Notes under the pieces: generated by a model | Database searches by the model: none | What the model saw: only the letters and a program-made list of their open reading frames with translations | What the model was told of the DNA's origin: nothing | In this document: piece after piece, positions 23,986-37,070 of the stretch | Position numbering within the stretch: position 1 is the stretch's first letter | Layout: each line of letters starts with the position of its first letter | Origin: Epiperipatus broadwayi | Lineage: Eukaryota; Onychophora; Udeonychophora; Euonychophora; Peripatidae | NCBI GenBank assembly: GCA_028023455.1 | Contig: JAQFVV010000258.1 | Span: 672,501 to 736,500, forward strand | DNA: 64,000 bases | Reading direction: 5' to 3' | Made by a program: the position numbers and the translations under genes

Positions 23986-25321
23986 ACCAAGTTGTTATAG
24001 ATTGTTTTGATATTGAGAATAGATAAAAAATTAAATATATAAATATCAATAAATGATTATGATTATTATTGTTGCTGCTTTTGCTTTTATTATTATTAAG
24101 TGCCTTCAATTCAATATAAATTATAATAATTGCATTTGTATTTTTCCTTGCAAAGTATACAGGAATAGCTTATGACTGCTTCTTCCCCAAACAATTTGAA
24201 GAAATGTCAATAATGACATTACTTGTCACCAACATTATTCTATATTAAGCAACAGTAGGCCTCACCCCTTTCTTTCTACTATTTTAACACTACCTACTAT
24301 AATATTAAGCAGATAGTGTTTACTCATTAGTAACGCAATTTAATGAAAATTAAATATTCAAATTTTAATAACATTACTTAAACATGTCAGAAGATTAGCA
24401 GAAAATAAAACTGAAATAATAGATAAATTTTTAATTATTGTTTTATATTAACATACCCACTCTTTTTGAAAATGAAAAGTGATTTGCAAACTATAAATGT
24501 TAAAAGATTTTAATTCATTTCAGTTTATCTCCATTTTGTGAAAGTGTTAAAACATTTCCCTTTTTTATATCAGTAAAATATTATTAATAAAGATTATTAA
24601 AATTTTACTTCACTGCTAATAAAATGAGTAGAATTTAAGCCCAAACACATATAAAACACAAAGAGAGATGAAAGTTTGAATATTAACGCATTCGCTTTTT
24701 AATAAACTTTATTATTACAGATATTTCAATAATTTCAAAATAAATATAAAAAAAAAATCACTGAAAAATGAATATCTCTATCATTATAGGATATGTTAAT
24801 TAAAGAAGCAGTTGAAAATATAAAAAATATGAGACTAATGAAAAATTTCTACTATTTTAAAAATTCATTCATAAAAACAATTTTTTCTGATTAAAAATTT
24901 AAAAAGATAAAAAGAATATTTATATTTTATTAAATAATTTAGTATTTAATTTTTGTCTTTATATAGACATCGAAAATAGAAGACAGACCTTTTAACTTGT
25001 AAAAAGACGATATGTAAGTCCAAACATGGAACAGCAAAAGTTACTAATAAATAAATACTCTGCATGAAATTTACTCATGTCTATTTAAAAATATCTGAAA
25101 AAATTTTGCAACTTGTTAAATGAATAAAAAATGTTTAAACAATTGCACAAGTTGTACAACAATACTGGTTTAAAAAAAACACAGGCAAACTCACTATACG
25201 TGTTGTTAACTTTTTCTTATATGTGTGGTCATGTGATGTTAATATTGGTTTAAAAGATATTTGTCATGCAAAAATATAATACTGTAATTTTGGTTCTAAA
25301 TCAAAAATATATCTATGTAAT
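23986..25321. other. No gene seen
   Basis: AT-rich, low-complexity DNA. Nothing protein-like on either strand, no linked repeat noticed. Confidence 0.5.
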
Positions 25322-25441
25322 ATATATATATAAGGGACTTGAATTCGAACTATCAAACTCCCTACATCTCTCCAATCTATCTTATATAACTGATACACAT
25401 GACCATATACATGTGAAAAAGATAAATGATCATTATATCTA

Positions 25442-25467
25442 TTTCGTGCTAAATGAGCACTTATTAG
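25442..25467 (-). ncRNA. Hammerhead-like core, family E left unit
   Basis: Minus strand: CTAATAA (25461-25467), then GTGCT CATTT AGCAC, a perfect 5-bp stem with 5-nt loop, then GAAA (25442-25445) with no gap. CTAATAA differs from CTGATGA by two G-to-A changes. Box-stem-box spacing is exactly that of a hammerhead stem II. Confidence 0.55.
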
Positions 25468-25634
25468 TTGGTCCAGATCATCAGCTCCCACACATATATA
25501 CAATGAAATGGATGGCTGAAGAGTTGGTGAGTGGAGAGGATTGAAGTATATTCATTAATGTCTAAAGATTTGCTATCTTAATATAAACTGAGCACTGATT
25601 ATATATATATGTAAGAAATGGTGATCTGGACATA

Positions 25635-25660
25635 CTGATGAGTGCTGGTTTGACACAAAA
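25635..25660 (+). ncRNA. Hammerhead-like core, family E right unit
   Basis: CTGATGA at 25635-25641 is the exact consensus box. GTG at 25642-25644 pairs with CAC at 25654-25656, and the second box is AAAA where GAAA is expected. Here box 1 is intact and box 2 mutated, the reverse of the left unit, so the two together imply an intact ancestral core. Confidence 0.55.
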
Positions 25661-25795
25661 AATTTGTATTGAAGATCATTTCTTTTTCATATGTATGTGG
25701 ACAAGTAGGCAGATTGAAAGTTTGAATTCAAATCCCTTATAATTATATTAAGTTTAGTATAAACAATAGACATATATTTAAATATTTTATATATT

Positions 25796-28700
25796 TAGCA
25801 CCTTACGAATGAAATATAAATGAAACAATTTATAGAGCTAAAAATTAAGTTGAGGTTTACTAAAAATTTTCATCTGAAATCGGAATAGTATATTATTTAG
25901 CAAGGCAGGCTAACTAAACAATACTAGTATTATGATTAATTAGCCTCTTAAACAATACAATTCTGAACTATACTATAAATATTAAGTCTTTTATGTAACT
26001 GCCTACATTATTTTATCCAATTTTTAATTAATTCATCCTAGTGCCTATTTTCATTATTTTAATTTTATTTGCATGTGTTTTCAACACAAATCTCTTGCAA
26101 GTCTTTCAATTGTCATTCAAATTATCATCAAAATCTGTTCTGTCAAATCATAACTAAATTTGATATAATAAAGATTTTACATCCTATGGCTAGGATACCT
26201 ACACATAATACACCTTTATTCCACTTAGCAACAGCAATTTGGCTTCCTAAAACCCATCATTAAGCAAAAATATTGTATAAAGAACAAATAGTTATAATAG
26301 TTTCCTATAAGAACTGGGCTAGTTACTCCAGCTAAAAATTATCTATAAGTTGTGAATGAAGAATTTAACCTAGTAACTATAATAATTTTAAAAAAATGTT
26401 AATGTACATTATATTCTTGTATAAATTGTGCTATGTCTATTATACAAATATGCACTTATAATATATATATATATATATATATATGATAAAGCAACTTAAA
26501 TCTATGTGAAAAAAATAGTTTAAGATTGTTATTTTTGGTGATCCATTCATCAATCATAATTATCCAGTTCTCTGAGTCATCAATTGCTCATTTTAAGATT
26601 CATTATTGTGTTCTAAATCGTTTTTGGAGGAGTGTGCCAGATGTTGATGGCTGAAGATTGCAAAAAAATTTAGAATGAATGTTTGATATACTTCTTGGAT
26701 TTTTTTTTTTTTTTCATATAGCATGCTGTAATTTCGTAACTTTGGAAAGTTTTAATGCACCTAAATTGTTTGAGCACTTTGTTCTATTATGTCAGTCTTT
26801 GTTTTAAAAAATACTGGTAATGGTAAATACGGGTAAACTCATGAGATGTCACAATTTCCTTCTCTCTTTCCACTTGATGTAAGACATCCATTTCAGTTTC
26901 CAACTTCAGAGACTTTTATTTTTTCATGGTCATATTAATTGTTGCAATGATTTTAATTGAAATGTATATAGCATTACACTTTTAAATAGAAATGCTAAAA
27001 AAAGTGTCTTTTAACTATCCAAAAGTCCAGCAAAACAGATGAGAAACTGAAAATAAACAAGCAGTTAACAATTTGTGTTCTTCCATGAAAATGATTTTGT
27101 TGTATGAAAAAAATCATACTGAAGTTTTATTTTTTTTAAAAATTTGTATCACTATATTATATAACTTACATGAAATTCTTTAAAAATATAACAACTTATT
27201 TAATTAATTATAAAGACTTGTTATTTATCATTAGAGTAAGAATAGAAAAAGTAGCATGCAATACATTATCAACACTTACATACAGTTAATATCAAAAAAA
27301 AAAATATGACATATTAAAAAAGTAAAAAAAAAAAAATATCTAATGCATTCTATGTTTGAATAGTGTAATCAAAACTTAAGGTTGTTTTTTTTTTTTTTTT
27401 ACAATATGTAGTATGTCAATCTAAACAACAGCACTTTACATGCAAATATGCTAGATGTTGCATGTTTTTTGTGTGTGCCATGAGATGTCAAATTTTATTA
27501 AGTATGGTAGCTATTTTCTTAGAAATGACTTTAAAATTTTTAGATTAGTGGAAGTGAAGTCAGAAATACAAACTATTAAAATAAATATTAAAGGTATAAA
27601 TATCAGTTTATTTGTATTGCATTTTTATTAAACAAAATTTATTATTAAATGCATAATGTACACATTATTGCTGACTTTTTTTTTTTTACTAAAAATAAAT
27701 TAGCAGTATAATTGTGATAACTTGGCAATGTTGAAACAAATTACAAGGTATTTTTAAATAGAGCAAATAAATTAAGTCTTACTTTTAATTTAGATTTAAT
27801 AATTTTTGATCATATAAATTTCCTTATTATGAAATTTTTTTTTCAAAATAACAATTAAAATAACTAAATTAAAATATGATCATAATTTTTGCTCCATGCA
27901 AAATATTATTAGCAAAAATTTTAATCCATAAACTAATGTACATATTTTCAAATTTAATACTGTATTCATATATTTGGTTGTAGTTCATCATTAAAATGTT
28001 ATTTTGAGTATTTACTATACTGAATAAAACCCTTTTTTTTTTTTGGTTTTGTAATCATTATCAATGAAAATCTTCAATTTGAATAAGTCATTTATGTAAG
28101 TATGGATTGGCTTGCAAGAATGCTGGATAAAAATTAAATACTATATTGTGTATTCATTAATCATATTTTATGTTTATAACCAAAATATTGTATACAGCAC
28201 TAATATTGTGTATTGTATTGTATACTGTACAATTTCAGCAAGAATGTCATTTATTTTGCTTTTGGAAGACATGATGTTAATAATTATCCTATGACATCAT
28301 CAGTCTCACAAAGTGATCGCTATTTTTAAAAATGGACACCAAAAAATGTTTTAAATTTTTTTTAAAGATCATTATAGTGAATAATCAATTGTAAATCAAA
28401 ACAGTGGGTACATATTGATAATGATTGTTAGTATAAATTCTTGCATTCTGGTCAAGCACTGAGTAGCATATAGGAATATATTAAAATAATAACTAAATAA
28501 CACTATAATATATTCTTTCCTATACTTTTTTTTGAAAGATCATTTAAACTTCCTAATAATGCCCTCTTCTCTTATCTTTCTCAATAATAGTTATCATTTC
28601 TATTATATCTGTTGTTTCTGTACCCTTTTCTAGATCCAAATTGATTTTCTACATACAAAAATCCAATCTCTTAAAAATATGCATATTCAAATACCAAGAT

Positions 28701-31700
28701 GTATAATGAAGTCCAAAACATTAAAACAACATCTAATTTCCATGAGTGATTAAATTGTTTTAAATTCATTGTTTCATAGCATTATGCACCACCCCCCATT
28801 CCATAGGTAATAAATGTTTAAAAAAATTAATGGCCACAATTATAAATCAAAAATAACCACAAAAATATAAGAGAATCCCTTAAAACCTGTTTCCTATGTT
28901 TCATTTAATAATTCAATTGGAAATTTATCAATTCTTTTCTGCCTTACTATTTTTCAACTAAGTTAAAATTGTGAGAATTTATTCCTACATTAATGCAAAA
29001 CTAATTTGTCCTTATCTATTTGATCTCCTTTTTCTTACTTTTAAATTAAATTTTTTTCTTTACTTCTTTAATAACTTATTAACCTTACTGCGGGATCTTT
29101 TAAATGTTCCTATTATTTGAATTTATTTTATTAATTTTCTATTACTATTTATATTGTTTTTATAAAAAATAAAAATAAAAATCTAAACAAATTTTGGTTA
29201 ATTTTCATCTTTAATTTATCAATTATCCTTTTGTTTCTTGAATTAGATGGGTTTTTTTAATTAATTAATTAAGTGAACTACAAATATAAAACAATAAAAA
29301 AAAAACATATAAGTAAAAATATCCATTCAAAAGTTACTTACATATGATTGTGTACACATTTGAATATATATATATATGCATAAATGGCATTATTTGTTTG
29401 TTTATTTTGAGATTTACTTATTTTTATAATGAAATGAATAGTTTACAAATGCATATATTTGTTTTAAAGTCCAAATAGCAACACTTCTTTAAAAACCTTG
29501 ATTTATAAAAATATCATAGTAATTGAAAAAAAAATAGTAATTTCCAAAAACCTAAAATTTATTTACTTTTTTAAAGAAAAAATGCTATCAGAGAAAGAAA
29601 TGAAAATCTTAAATTTTACAATAAACTGTATAATGTGTTATAAGCATTATTCAAACATAAAATAGTTCAGCAATGCTGAAATGATATCAGTTCTTCCAAA
29701 AAAATTAAGCCACTAGATATACAATTCAAAATAATTTATTGCTGAAGCATTAGGGAGAAAATACAGTTAGCCTCTTTAAAAATAGCTAATGAGTTGATGT
29801 GCCACTATAGCAGCACAAAAATTCCAGCAATCAGATATAAAGCAAAAACATATATCTTTCAAAACAAATTAAAATATCAATAAAAAAAACCCTAGGTGAA
29901 AGATTAGCTGGATCTAAAATTCTGGAAAAAAATCATAAAAATGCAATTACTCTTTAAAACAATTGGAAAAAAAATCGTACTTCACAAGGACTCCCAAAGG
30001 TGAAGCCATGTGCTACTTACTCCATACACAAGGTATTAAATCAAAGGACAGACAATATCAAATCAGAAGTGGATCAAGCAGATTATTAGTTTTGATTAGC
30101 TACAGCAAGGAAATAGATAAACTGAAGATTTTGATTTTTTTTTTTTTTTTCGTAATTGAAGGGGTATTTTAAATACATATTTAATTATAATCGTTTAGAG
30201 AAAGTGATGTAGTCGAAATTGGGAAAGTTACTACTCAAAAATATTCTCACAATTACTGAAAAACAATAGCAACAAAAAATATCAAGTACTTTTGAAAAAT
30301 GTAGCAAAAATAATAATAATTTTATTACAAAGTAACAACGTGATGAAAATTCTTCCCTCTCCTATCATCACCAATATAAGAAATAAATTAGAACAAATTA
30401 ATGAAAAACTTTTGCTGCGGAAAAACTTTTACATAATACTATCAGATTACCATGCAAATTATTATACCAAGATAATCTCTTCAAATTAATAACAATCTAT
30501 AAATAGTCAAAATAAGAGTCATATATCACATGACCCTATCTCTTAAGCTTGTAAGTTATAAACAATGAGGATTGCCAATTCCTCTACAAGCTTTATGATA
30601 AATGCTTAGCCAGAGCCAGCACTTAAAATATCTGTCAGAAACCCCTCCCCAAACCCCTGACCATGGTTTCGTGTTTTTTTTTTAATAACAATCTATATTT
30701 AACATTTTTCAAAATGTTTATATGATAGTGTTATATATATATATGAAGAAGAAGCAATGATGGTTTGTTTTTAATACAACTCAAATGCTTATTATTAATG
30801 TTTTGCTTTTATTTTTTAAAAAAATCATTTTTTTTTTTTTTTTTCCAATTTTGTTTTTATTTAAAAGACAAGTATATATTTAAATAAAAAAAGACAAGTT
30901 TTCAAAAAAAATATATCAAAGAATTACATTTCAAGTAATCATATCTTTCCCTTCACCTAAAAGCTATTAAACAGCAAATCAGGAAAATATTGGAAATCTC
31001 AAGGTCACTTTAGAATGCTGAAGTGAATTTTAATGTAATCCAATATGAAATTAAAAATACATCAAAGAATACTGGAAAATGAAAAGCAATTAGCAAAAAT
31101 ATTAAGACATTACCTTTGTCTAATGACTAAACAGTAGTCATTTAACAATATACAGTATATATACATACTTTTGGCAGTAATATACTACTACCCAAAAATA
31201 AATAACTGGATTACTACATTTATTTATTTTTATCCATTATCTTTTCTTTTTTTTTTTCTAAACTTTAAAAATTAAATATACAAGTTTCGGATGAGAACTT
31301 AAATATTTTATGATTAAATTTCTCCATTAGATAAAAAATACTACATTATTCATGAATGAAGAAAATTCAGAAACAAGAATTGAAAGATGTAACTGGAGGG
31401 AAAATGGAAAAGTGAAATAAAATGTAAACAAGAATATTTTTAAAAAGTCAAGTAAAAATCAAGACTTCCTTTCAGGGAAAAAAAAGAATTAAATATAAAA
31501 AAGAGAAATAATTCTCCTACTGTTAGAGCTTTCGCTTTTTTGATGCAATTACATAAAATAATAAGTAAAAAAAAACCAGTATTATAATAATGAAGGATTA
31601 GGTTTTATAGATAAATGATAAAAAATATATACTGCCACATTAATGTTTGCTGCAATCATAAATAATAATTTCAAAATACTCAATATTCTAATTATTTATA

Positions 31701-31745
31701 GTTGTTTTTTTTTTTTATAAAAAATAAACATAACATTTTTTTTTT
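25796..31745. other. Nearly 6 kb without recognisable gene or element
   Basis: AT-rich, with many homopolymer runs (poly-T near 26700, 27390 and 30835) and a (TA)n tract at about 26459-26484. Open frames of 60-70 codons at 26069, 28112, 29963 and 30292 have no family resemblance. The stretch 29760-30170 has a slightly more protein-like texture in one frame but I could not place it. Confidence 0.45.
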
Positions 31746-31842
31746 CTCATGTGTCATAGCATCAGCCGGGAAACGAATCCGCTGACTCGGGACAACTGCT
31801 TGTAAAGCAGCTGTCGCTGATCTTTCGACCACTTTGAAACGA
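31746..31842 (-). mobile_element. tRNA-derived SINE, minus strand
   Basis: Read on the minus strand: TGGTCGAAAGATCAGCGACA (A-box region), then an anticodon-arm-like hairpin CTGC TTTACAA GCAG with a 7-nt loop, then GGATTCGTTTCCC (B-box region, 31768-31780), and CGGCTGATGCTATGACA at the 3' side. The last segment is shared with the SINE at 39.9 kb, which makes this a SINE family rather than a tRNA gene. No clear target duplication was found. Confidence 0.65.
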
Positions 31843-33119
31843 AAATTATAAGTTTCTGAATATTTGTAAAATATTTTTTTATTGCTATGTCTATTACAAA
31901 CTACAAAAGTGTTTATTTAGAGCTTGGTAGAGAATGTATTCTACTAATTAATGAGTTGTCACAAATTATATGAAATAAAAAGTTACTATTAATAATAAAA
32001 AATATTGAAACTTTGGTGTTTTAAAGACTACATCCAAATTTAAGAAAATTGAAATTCCAGTTCTATGAGCTAATGTGAAAGAAGCACTGAGATTAAAATA
32101 AAAATTGCACAAGAATTCATATTGTTCATATGATATTCTCATCAACATGATTAATACCTAGATAAGACTTTGAAAACTTCAACTTAGTAGTCAAACTATG
32201 AAATAAATTATATTATACATTCTAATTGATCTATAGAATGCTGGTTTCAATGCACTGATTTCATCCACTTGCATGGTGTAAACAAAGCAAGAAATAATAT
32301 AACCATCAACTTCACCTAATTGCAAGAAATGTTAGGCACTTCCATTTTGCCAGGTTAACAAAGCATTCACATTCACCCATATTTTAATATTGTTGGCATA
32401 AATTAAATATTAATCAAAATTGATGGAGTATGCTGACAAGATGAAGTTCATATAAAATAGCTATGAAAATATTATTAGACAAATATTTTAAGTAAATTAA
32501 ATATAATATATATAAAGAACTAGGGGGGAAAATGATTAATGTTAAAACTTTAGAGATGAAATGTCAAAAGTACAGGGTATAGTATACAAAAAAATCAAGA
32601 ACTAATAATAAAACAATAGAAGAAAGCAATGATGGCTGACATAGGATGATAAACAAGCAGATATACTAACATTACTTATCAAAATGCAGAATTCTTTAAC
32701 CATAATCACTATGAACAAAACAGCAAGAAAAATATTATAATAAAAACTATTAATTTATTATGAATTAATTTTCTTAATGTTAAGTAAATTTGATAGATTT
32801 TCAAATTAATAATAATTACAATTTAATTTATCATGTTTGTCTAAAATAAGTTTGTGTTATTAAAAGCTATTAAATTCAAGAGAATAGAAAAATAGCCTAT
32901 TTGTTTGACAAATTTACTTTTCTAAGAATAATTTCAATGCTTTAAATAATATATTGATACAAATTTAAAAAGGAATATATCATAGTCAAGTCAAGAAAGT
33001 GTCAAATGGTAAATTAAAACATTAAAAGCATGATCATGACAAGGGATCGGGATAAAAATTATTCACTGGAGTAAAGATGTAAATTTCATCCAATTAATGA
33101 AATTATTGTTCAGCTGCAA
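31843..33119. other. No gene seen
   Basis: AT-rich DNA with no coding similarity recognised. Confidence 0.5.
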
Positions 33120-33970
33120 AACAAAAGTTGAAATCTGAACACATTTTTAAACTAAAAACTTTTGACAACATCCCAAAGAAAGAAGCACTAAAAAAGATTT
33201 TGGATTTCAATGAAAAAAATAATAAATGTGAAAAAAAACTAAACACTGTGACATTTAAGAGAATAAAGTGCAGAATTCAAGAGAACTATATCTAAAGTTT
33301 CACTAATCTGAGGAGTGATTTAATGCTCCTATTCTTATTACATTTTTGTTTTAAAAATAAAGATTCTTTTGGTTATTGAAAAGATTCATAAATAAATCTG
33401 GAATTATTAGCAGAAAAAATATAAAAAAAACTCCAGCTACAAGTTTCCATCCATAGAAAAGAGGACATGAATTCTGTTTCCGCATATGAAGTCGAAAAAT
33501 GTAGAAGAGAAAGTTGAACCATTTTGCTGTGGTATCAAATAAATCACAATGATCTTTCCTCATCAAGGTATCAAACAAGCTATTTTAATGCAATTATGAA
33601 AAAGATTATAATTCATAGTATGTAAAAAGACTTTTGCAATAGATGTAGAAAGTGTTCTTTGTGATGAATAGGTATATGTTGGGAGTAACAAGAAAGGAAT
33701 GAAAGTGAAACATATGAATGAAAATCATTGAAAAAATGAAATGGTTAAATGGACTTAAATGAAATAATTCATTAAAACCCAAAAAATTACAAAAAGCTTT
33801 AAAAAAACCATAAAGAAGGTGCAGCAGATGACAACAGACTTACAAAGAGGCCCAAGATAAATGAATGAGATACTAAAATTTATAAAAGTAATACAGAGAA
33901 GCTATGAATTGGAAGAAACTGGATTAAATATGGACTTCCATTCTTCAGTGATATAATGAATGAAAATGAT
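33120..33970 (+). pseudogene. Decayed LINE reverse transcriptase fragment
   Basis: Blocks in order suggest an old non-LTR element: FDNIPKKEALKKIL near 33160-33205 (like the RT motif A region), RYMLGVTRKE near 33668-33700 (like the ERRMLGVTRKD block before the C-terminal end), EKMKW near 33735, and KRPKINE followed by a W-containing segment near 33845-33945 (like GRPxxRW). Stops are frequent, and 33210-33650 is not recognisable. The second part corresponds to the LINE tail at 1-545. Each block alone is weak; the order is what supports it. Confidence 0.4.
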
Positions 33971-34980
33971 GAAATTATGTTCTTCATATATAACTGTTTA
34001 CATACATATGTAAAATATTGAATTAAAATTTTATTATATATATATTGAGGTGGAATTTTTCCACCACATAATATAATAACATATTTTTATTTATATCCAT
34101 TTTTGTCATATAGTATATATTATGTTTGTTGATAAAATTTATGTAATTAAACTGTAAATTGACGAAAATAAATTAAGTTCAATAGCTGGTAATCAAGATC
34201 TATTTGAAATTTTTTTAATTAGACTCTGGTATGTTAATGTCAGAGAAATGATACCCACTATTATGAAAGTATGTTACAGTAAATAATTTAATCAAGCTTT
34301 TGTAAATTGTAATGAGTTCCTAATTGCACATAAAAATGTATTAATCAATAATATGATTAAACCCAGATAAGAAAATAAGACCTAGAGGCAAAATATGAAA
34401 AGAAAATATTTACTTATATATTGTATATGTTACCAAAATTAGAATAAAGTTTGAAATTCCCAATATGAAAAGGCTAAGTGACAGGAGGAGAGGGGGGGGG
34501 ACTTCTCCGAATACTATAAAATAAAAGCTTTCTTTTGACAGAAGTTTTGTTTTACAAAGGCAGCTACATCATATTGTCCAACTAGATACGATAGAGTTTC
34601 CTCCTGGGAATCTCCTTTCCCACAGCCAACTTTATATTTGTGAGTAAAAAATATATATGGTGCTCATAGAAAGAATACCACAGCAAGCTAGCTATCCATG
34701 GAAGTAATTCCAATTTTAATGTGAACATTTGAAAGTAAACTATCACATATAACAACTGATGTGCTGTTACAAACAAATCCCTGTTCCATGTGAATTATCT
34801 GCTAGGCAGTCAATGATCTTCATGATATATGCCATCCAAAATGTATCTCATGCTTTGTGATTTGTATGATGGATCATGCCTAAATTGTGGACTGGGTAAA
34901 TATGAACTGTACTATTAGAGTGTAGTTGGACTCGTTGCAATAAATGTGGTTAGAAAACTGCATTTAAATTATTATATTAC
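33971..34980. other. No gene recognised; short hairpin at 34032-34080
   Basis: The hairpin TGAGGTGGAATTTTTCCACC sits inside a TA-rich palindrome. From 34480 to 34960 the sequence is more complex, and one minus-strand frame is fairly open (34582-34776), but I cannot assign a family. Confidence 0.4.
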
Positions 34981-34992
34981 AAACAGTAATTA
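34981..34992 (+). repeat. Left target-site duplication of the PLE-C pair
   Basis: AAACAGTAATTA, identical to 37071-37082. Flanking bases differ (C against T upstream, TAAA against GTGA downstream), so the match is exactly 12 bp. Confidence 0.65.
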
Positions 34993-35136
34993 TAAAAAGA
35001 AATTATTTCACACTCAGCTGCCTACTATATATATACAATTTTAATGCACAAATCAGCGCATAACAGCAGAGCTTCTTCAAATTAAATCACAATTTATTAT
35101 AAACTTAATATAAATTATAATACATAATAAATAATG

Positions 35137-35172
35137 CCCGAGCGCTTTCAAGAGAACTTAGCTCTCATAATC
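35137..35172 (-). ncRNA. Hammerhead-like end, PLE-C left copy
   Basis: Minus strand: ATTATGA box, GAGAG/CTCTT-type stem, then GAAA (35146-35149) followed by GCGCTCGGGC. The first box departs from CTGATGA at two positions and no GTC-type cleavage triplet follows GAAA, so it is a relic or a variant. Confidence 0.4.
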
Positions 35173-35258
35173 ATGGGTAACAAAGAGTAAGCGTAACAAG
35201 GTTGCTATGTGTAAATATATGCAGATATATGTAAATTAATTGAACTATATGCGTAAAT

Positions 35259-35987
35259 CTAATTAACCCATTTCTTAGAAATTTTATAACACGCATCTTT
35301 CCTATTCATAGCCTTATCATCCATGGCAATAAAACATGCCTCCTTCACCTTTCTCTTAACATCATTTCTTTCCCTACAAACTATTCTTGGATTTTCAGGT
35401 TCACATGAATGACCAGTTAATTTCTGATGCATTGCGAATATTGAGTTGTAAGCTGGGTCTGCTTGGGCCTTGTTGTAAGAATATCTGTGCTGGGACAATC
35501 TTGTTGAGAGAGTTGCTTTCGTTTCTCCATAGTATGATGCCATGCAGTTATTTTCTGGGCATGAGATATTATAGACAGCCTGAGAAATGTTGTTGGGTGT
35601 TACAATATCTTTTGCATTGTTGATAATTCTATTGGTATTAGGGGGTGTGTGAAAACATAGTTGAAATTCTCTATTAAACACTGAGTAAAGTTTTCTATGG
35701 GCGTTTGCAAGGTATAACAACAATATTCTATTTTTCTGCTGCTTAATTGCATTGTTATTTAATTTACTGTAAAATTGTCTAATTTTCCTATCAATGCTAT
35801 TTTGTTTGAAACCGATATTTAATAAATCGTTTCTATATAAAATCAAATTTGCCCTTTTGTCTGCTTCAAATCTGCAAAGGTGCTCATTCCTATGTAAGAA
35901 AGACATCAATCCTGCGAATTTATGAATAGGTGGTGTGTTCGAAAGGGGTTGTATATGGCCTCTTTTTTCTATTGGTTTTATAATCAT
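35259..35987 (-). CDS. PLE-C polyprotein, C-terminal part with GIY-YIG endonuclease
   Basis: A 242-codon open frame. Residues 1-100 are the RT-to-endonuclease linker (KRGHIQPLSNTPPIHKFAGL). The GIY-YIG domain spans about 136-242: AVYNISCP, SYYGET at 151-156, R163, then a REAxxx-type helix KEACFI with E217. The CPENNC insert is unlike PLE-A, marking a distinct family. RT catalytic motifs are missing because the copy is cut at the palindrome centre, so it could at most make an endonuclease fragment. No promoter is visible and the chosen start is only the first ATG. Confidence 0.75.
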   Translation of the reverse strand: MIIKPIEKRGHIQPLSNTPPIHKFAGLMSFLHRNEHLCRFEADKRANLILYRNDLLNIGFKQNSIDRKIRQFYSKLNNNAIKQQKNRILLLYLANAHRKLYSVFNREFQLCFHTPPNTNRIINNAKDIVTPNNISQAVYNISCPENNCMASYYGETKATLSTRLSQHRYSYNKAQADPAYNSIFAMHQKLTGHSCEPENPRIVCRERNDVKRKVKEACFIAMDDKAMNRKDACYKISKKWVN

Positions 35988-36040
35988 CTTATAATTGAGT
36001 TGTTGACCTTGAGTGTACTCATCTGAAGCTAAATACAGAA

Positions 36041-36844
36041 ATGGAAGATTGCGACAAGAAAACTAGATATTTGGATATTCAAGTACAAAGGGAAGGTCAA
36101 CAACTCAATTATAAGATGATTATAAAACCAATAGAAAAAAGAGGCCATATACAACACCTTTCGAACACACCACCTATTCATAAATTCGCAGGATTGATGT
36201 CTTTCTTACATAGGAATGAGCACCTTTGCAGATTTGAAGCAGACAAAAGGGCAAATTTGATTTTATATAGAAATGATTTATTAAATATCGGTTTCAAACA
36301 AAATAGCATTGATAGGAAAATTAGACAATTTTACAGTAAATTAAATAACAATGCAATTTAGCAGCAGAAAAATAGAATATTGTTGCCATACCTTGCAAAC
36401 GCCCATAAAAAACTTTACTCAGTGTTTAATAGAGAATTTCAACTATGTTTTCACACACCCCCTAATACCAATAGAATTATCAACAATGCAAAAGATATTG
36501 TAACACCCAACAACATTTCTCAGGCTGTCTATAATATCTCATGCCCAGAAAATAACTGCATGGCATCATACTATGGAGAAACCAAAGCAACTCTCTCAAC
36601 AAGATTGTCCCAGCACAGATATTCTTACAACAAGGCCCAAGCAGACCCAGCTTACAACTCAATATTTGCAATGCATCAGAAATTAACTGGTCATTCATGT
36701 GAACTTCAAAATCCAAGAATAGTTTGTAGGGAAAGAAATGATGTTAAGAGAAAGGTGAAGGAGGCATGTTTTATTGCCATGGATGATAAGGCTATGAATA
36801 GGAAAGATGCGTGTTATAAAATTTCTAAGAAATGGGTTAATTAG
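36041..36844 (+). pseudogene. PLE-C second copy, one nonsense codon
   Basis: Longer than its mirror copy by the TRYLDIQVQREGQQL segment (the end of the RT domain). An AAG-to-TAG change gives a stop at 36359-36361; otherwise the frame runs to the same KKWVN end, with intact SYYGET and KEACFI. Protein differences from the other copy are few (for example HIQHL against HIQPL, CELQN against CEPEN). Confidence 0.78.
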
Positions 36845-36929
36845 ATTTATGCATATAGTTCAATTAATTTACATATATCTGCATATATTTACACATAGCA
36901 ACCTTGTTACGCTTACTCTTTGTTACCCA

Positions 36930-36966
36930 TGATTATGAGAGCTAAGTTCTCTTGAAAGCGCTCGGG
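36930..36966 (+). ncRNA. Hammerhead-like end, PLE-C right copy
   Basis: Mirror copy: GATTATGAGAGC, loop, TTCTCTT, GAAA at 36954-36957, then GCGCTCGGGC. Identical to the left end across this block. Confidence 0.4.
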
Positions 36967-37070
36967 CATTATTTATTATGTATTATAATTTATATTAAGT
37001 TTATAATAAATTGTGATTTAATTTGAAGAAGCTCTGCTGTTATGCGCTGATTTGTGCATTAAAATTGTAT

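Larger units (their letters stand above)
25322..25795. repeat. Head-to-head pair of short hammerhead/SINE-like units (family E)
   Basis: The left unit is on the minus strand (25500 down to 25322) and the right on the plus (about 25505-25795). Each reads outward as GATCTGGAC, a hammerhead-like core, GATCATTT, CTTTTTCA, a CATGTGT-like segment, then an A/B-box-like tail with TTGAATTCAAATCCCTTA (right, 25722-25739). The left tail is GAATTCAAGTCCCTTA. SINE-like retroposons carrying hammerheads are known, for example schistosome Sm-alpha; the paired arrangement mirrors the PLE pairs in this window. Confidence 0.6.
34993..37070. mobile_element. Head-to-head Penelope pair (family PLE-C) inserted as one unit
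   Basis: Arms 35032-36010 (minus copy) and 36093-37071 (plus copy) are near-identical inverted repeats of about 980 bp; the 82-nt centre belongs to the longer right copy. A perfect 12-bp direct repeat, AAACAGTAATTA, flanks the whole at 34981-34992 and 37071-37082. The right one abuts the arm; the left is followed by 39 nt not present in the arm. This is the expected mark of a target duplication made when the paired structure integrated. Each copy carries a GIY-YIG coding region and a hammerhead-like end. Confidence 0.75.

Noticed and set aside
25264-25544. Overlapping open frames of 79 and 92 codons on both strands
   Set aside because: They lie on the inverted hammerhead/SINE-like pair and are explained by its sequence.
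29963-30172. Protein-like frame of 69 codons
   Set aside because: No motif recognised, ends in a poly-T-derived phenylalanine run, no conserved neighbour.
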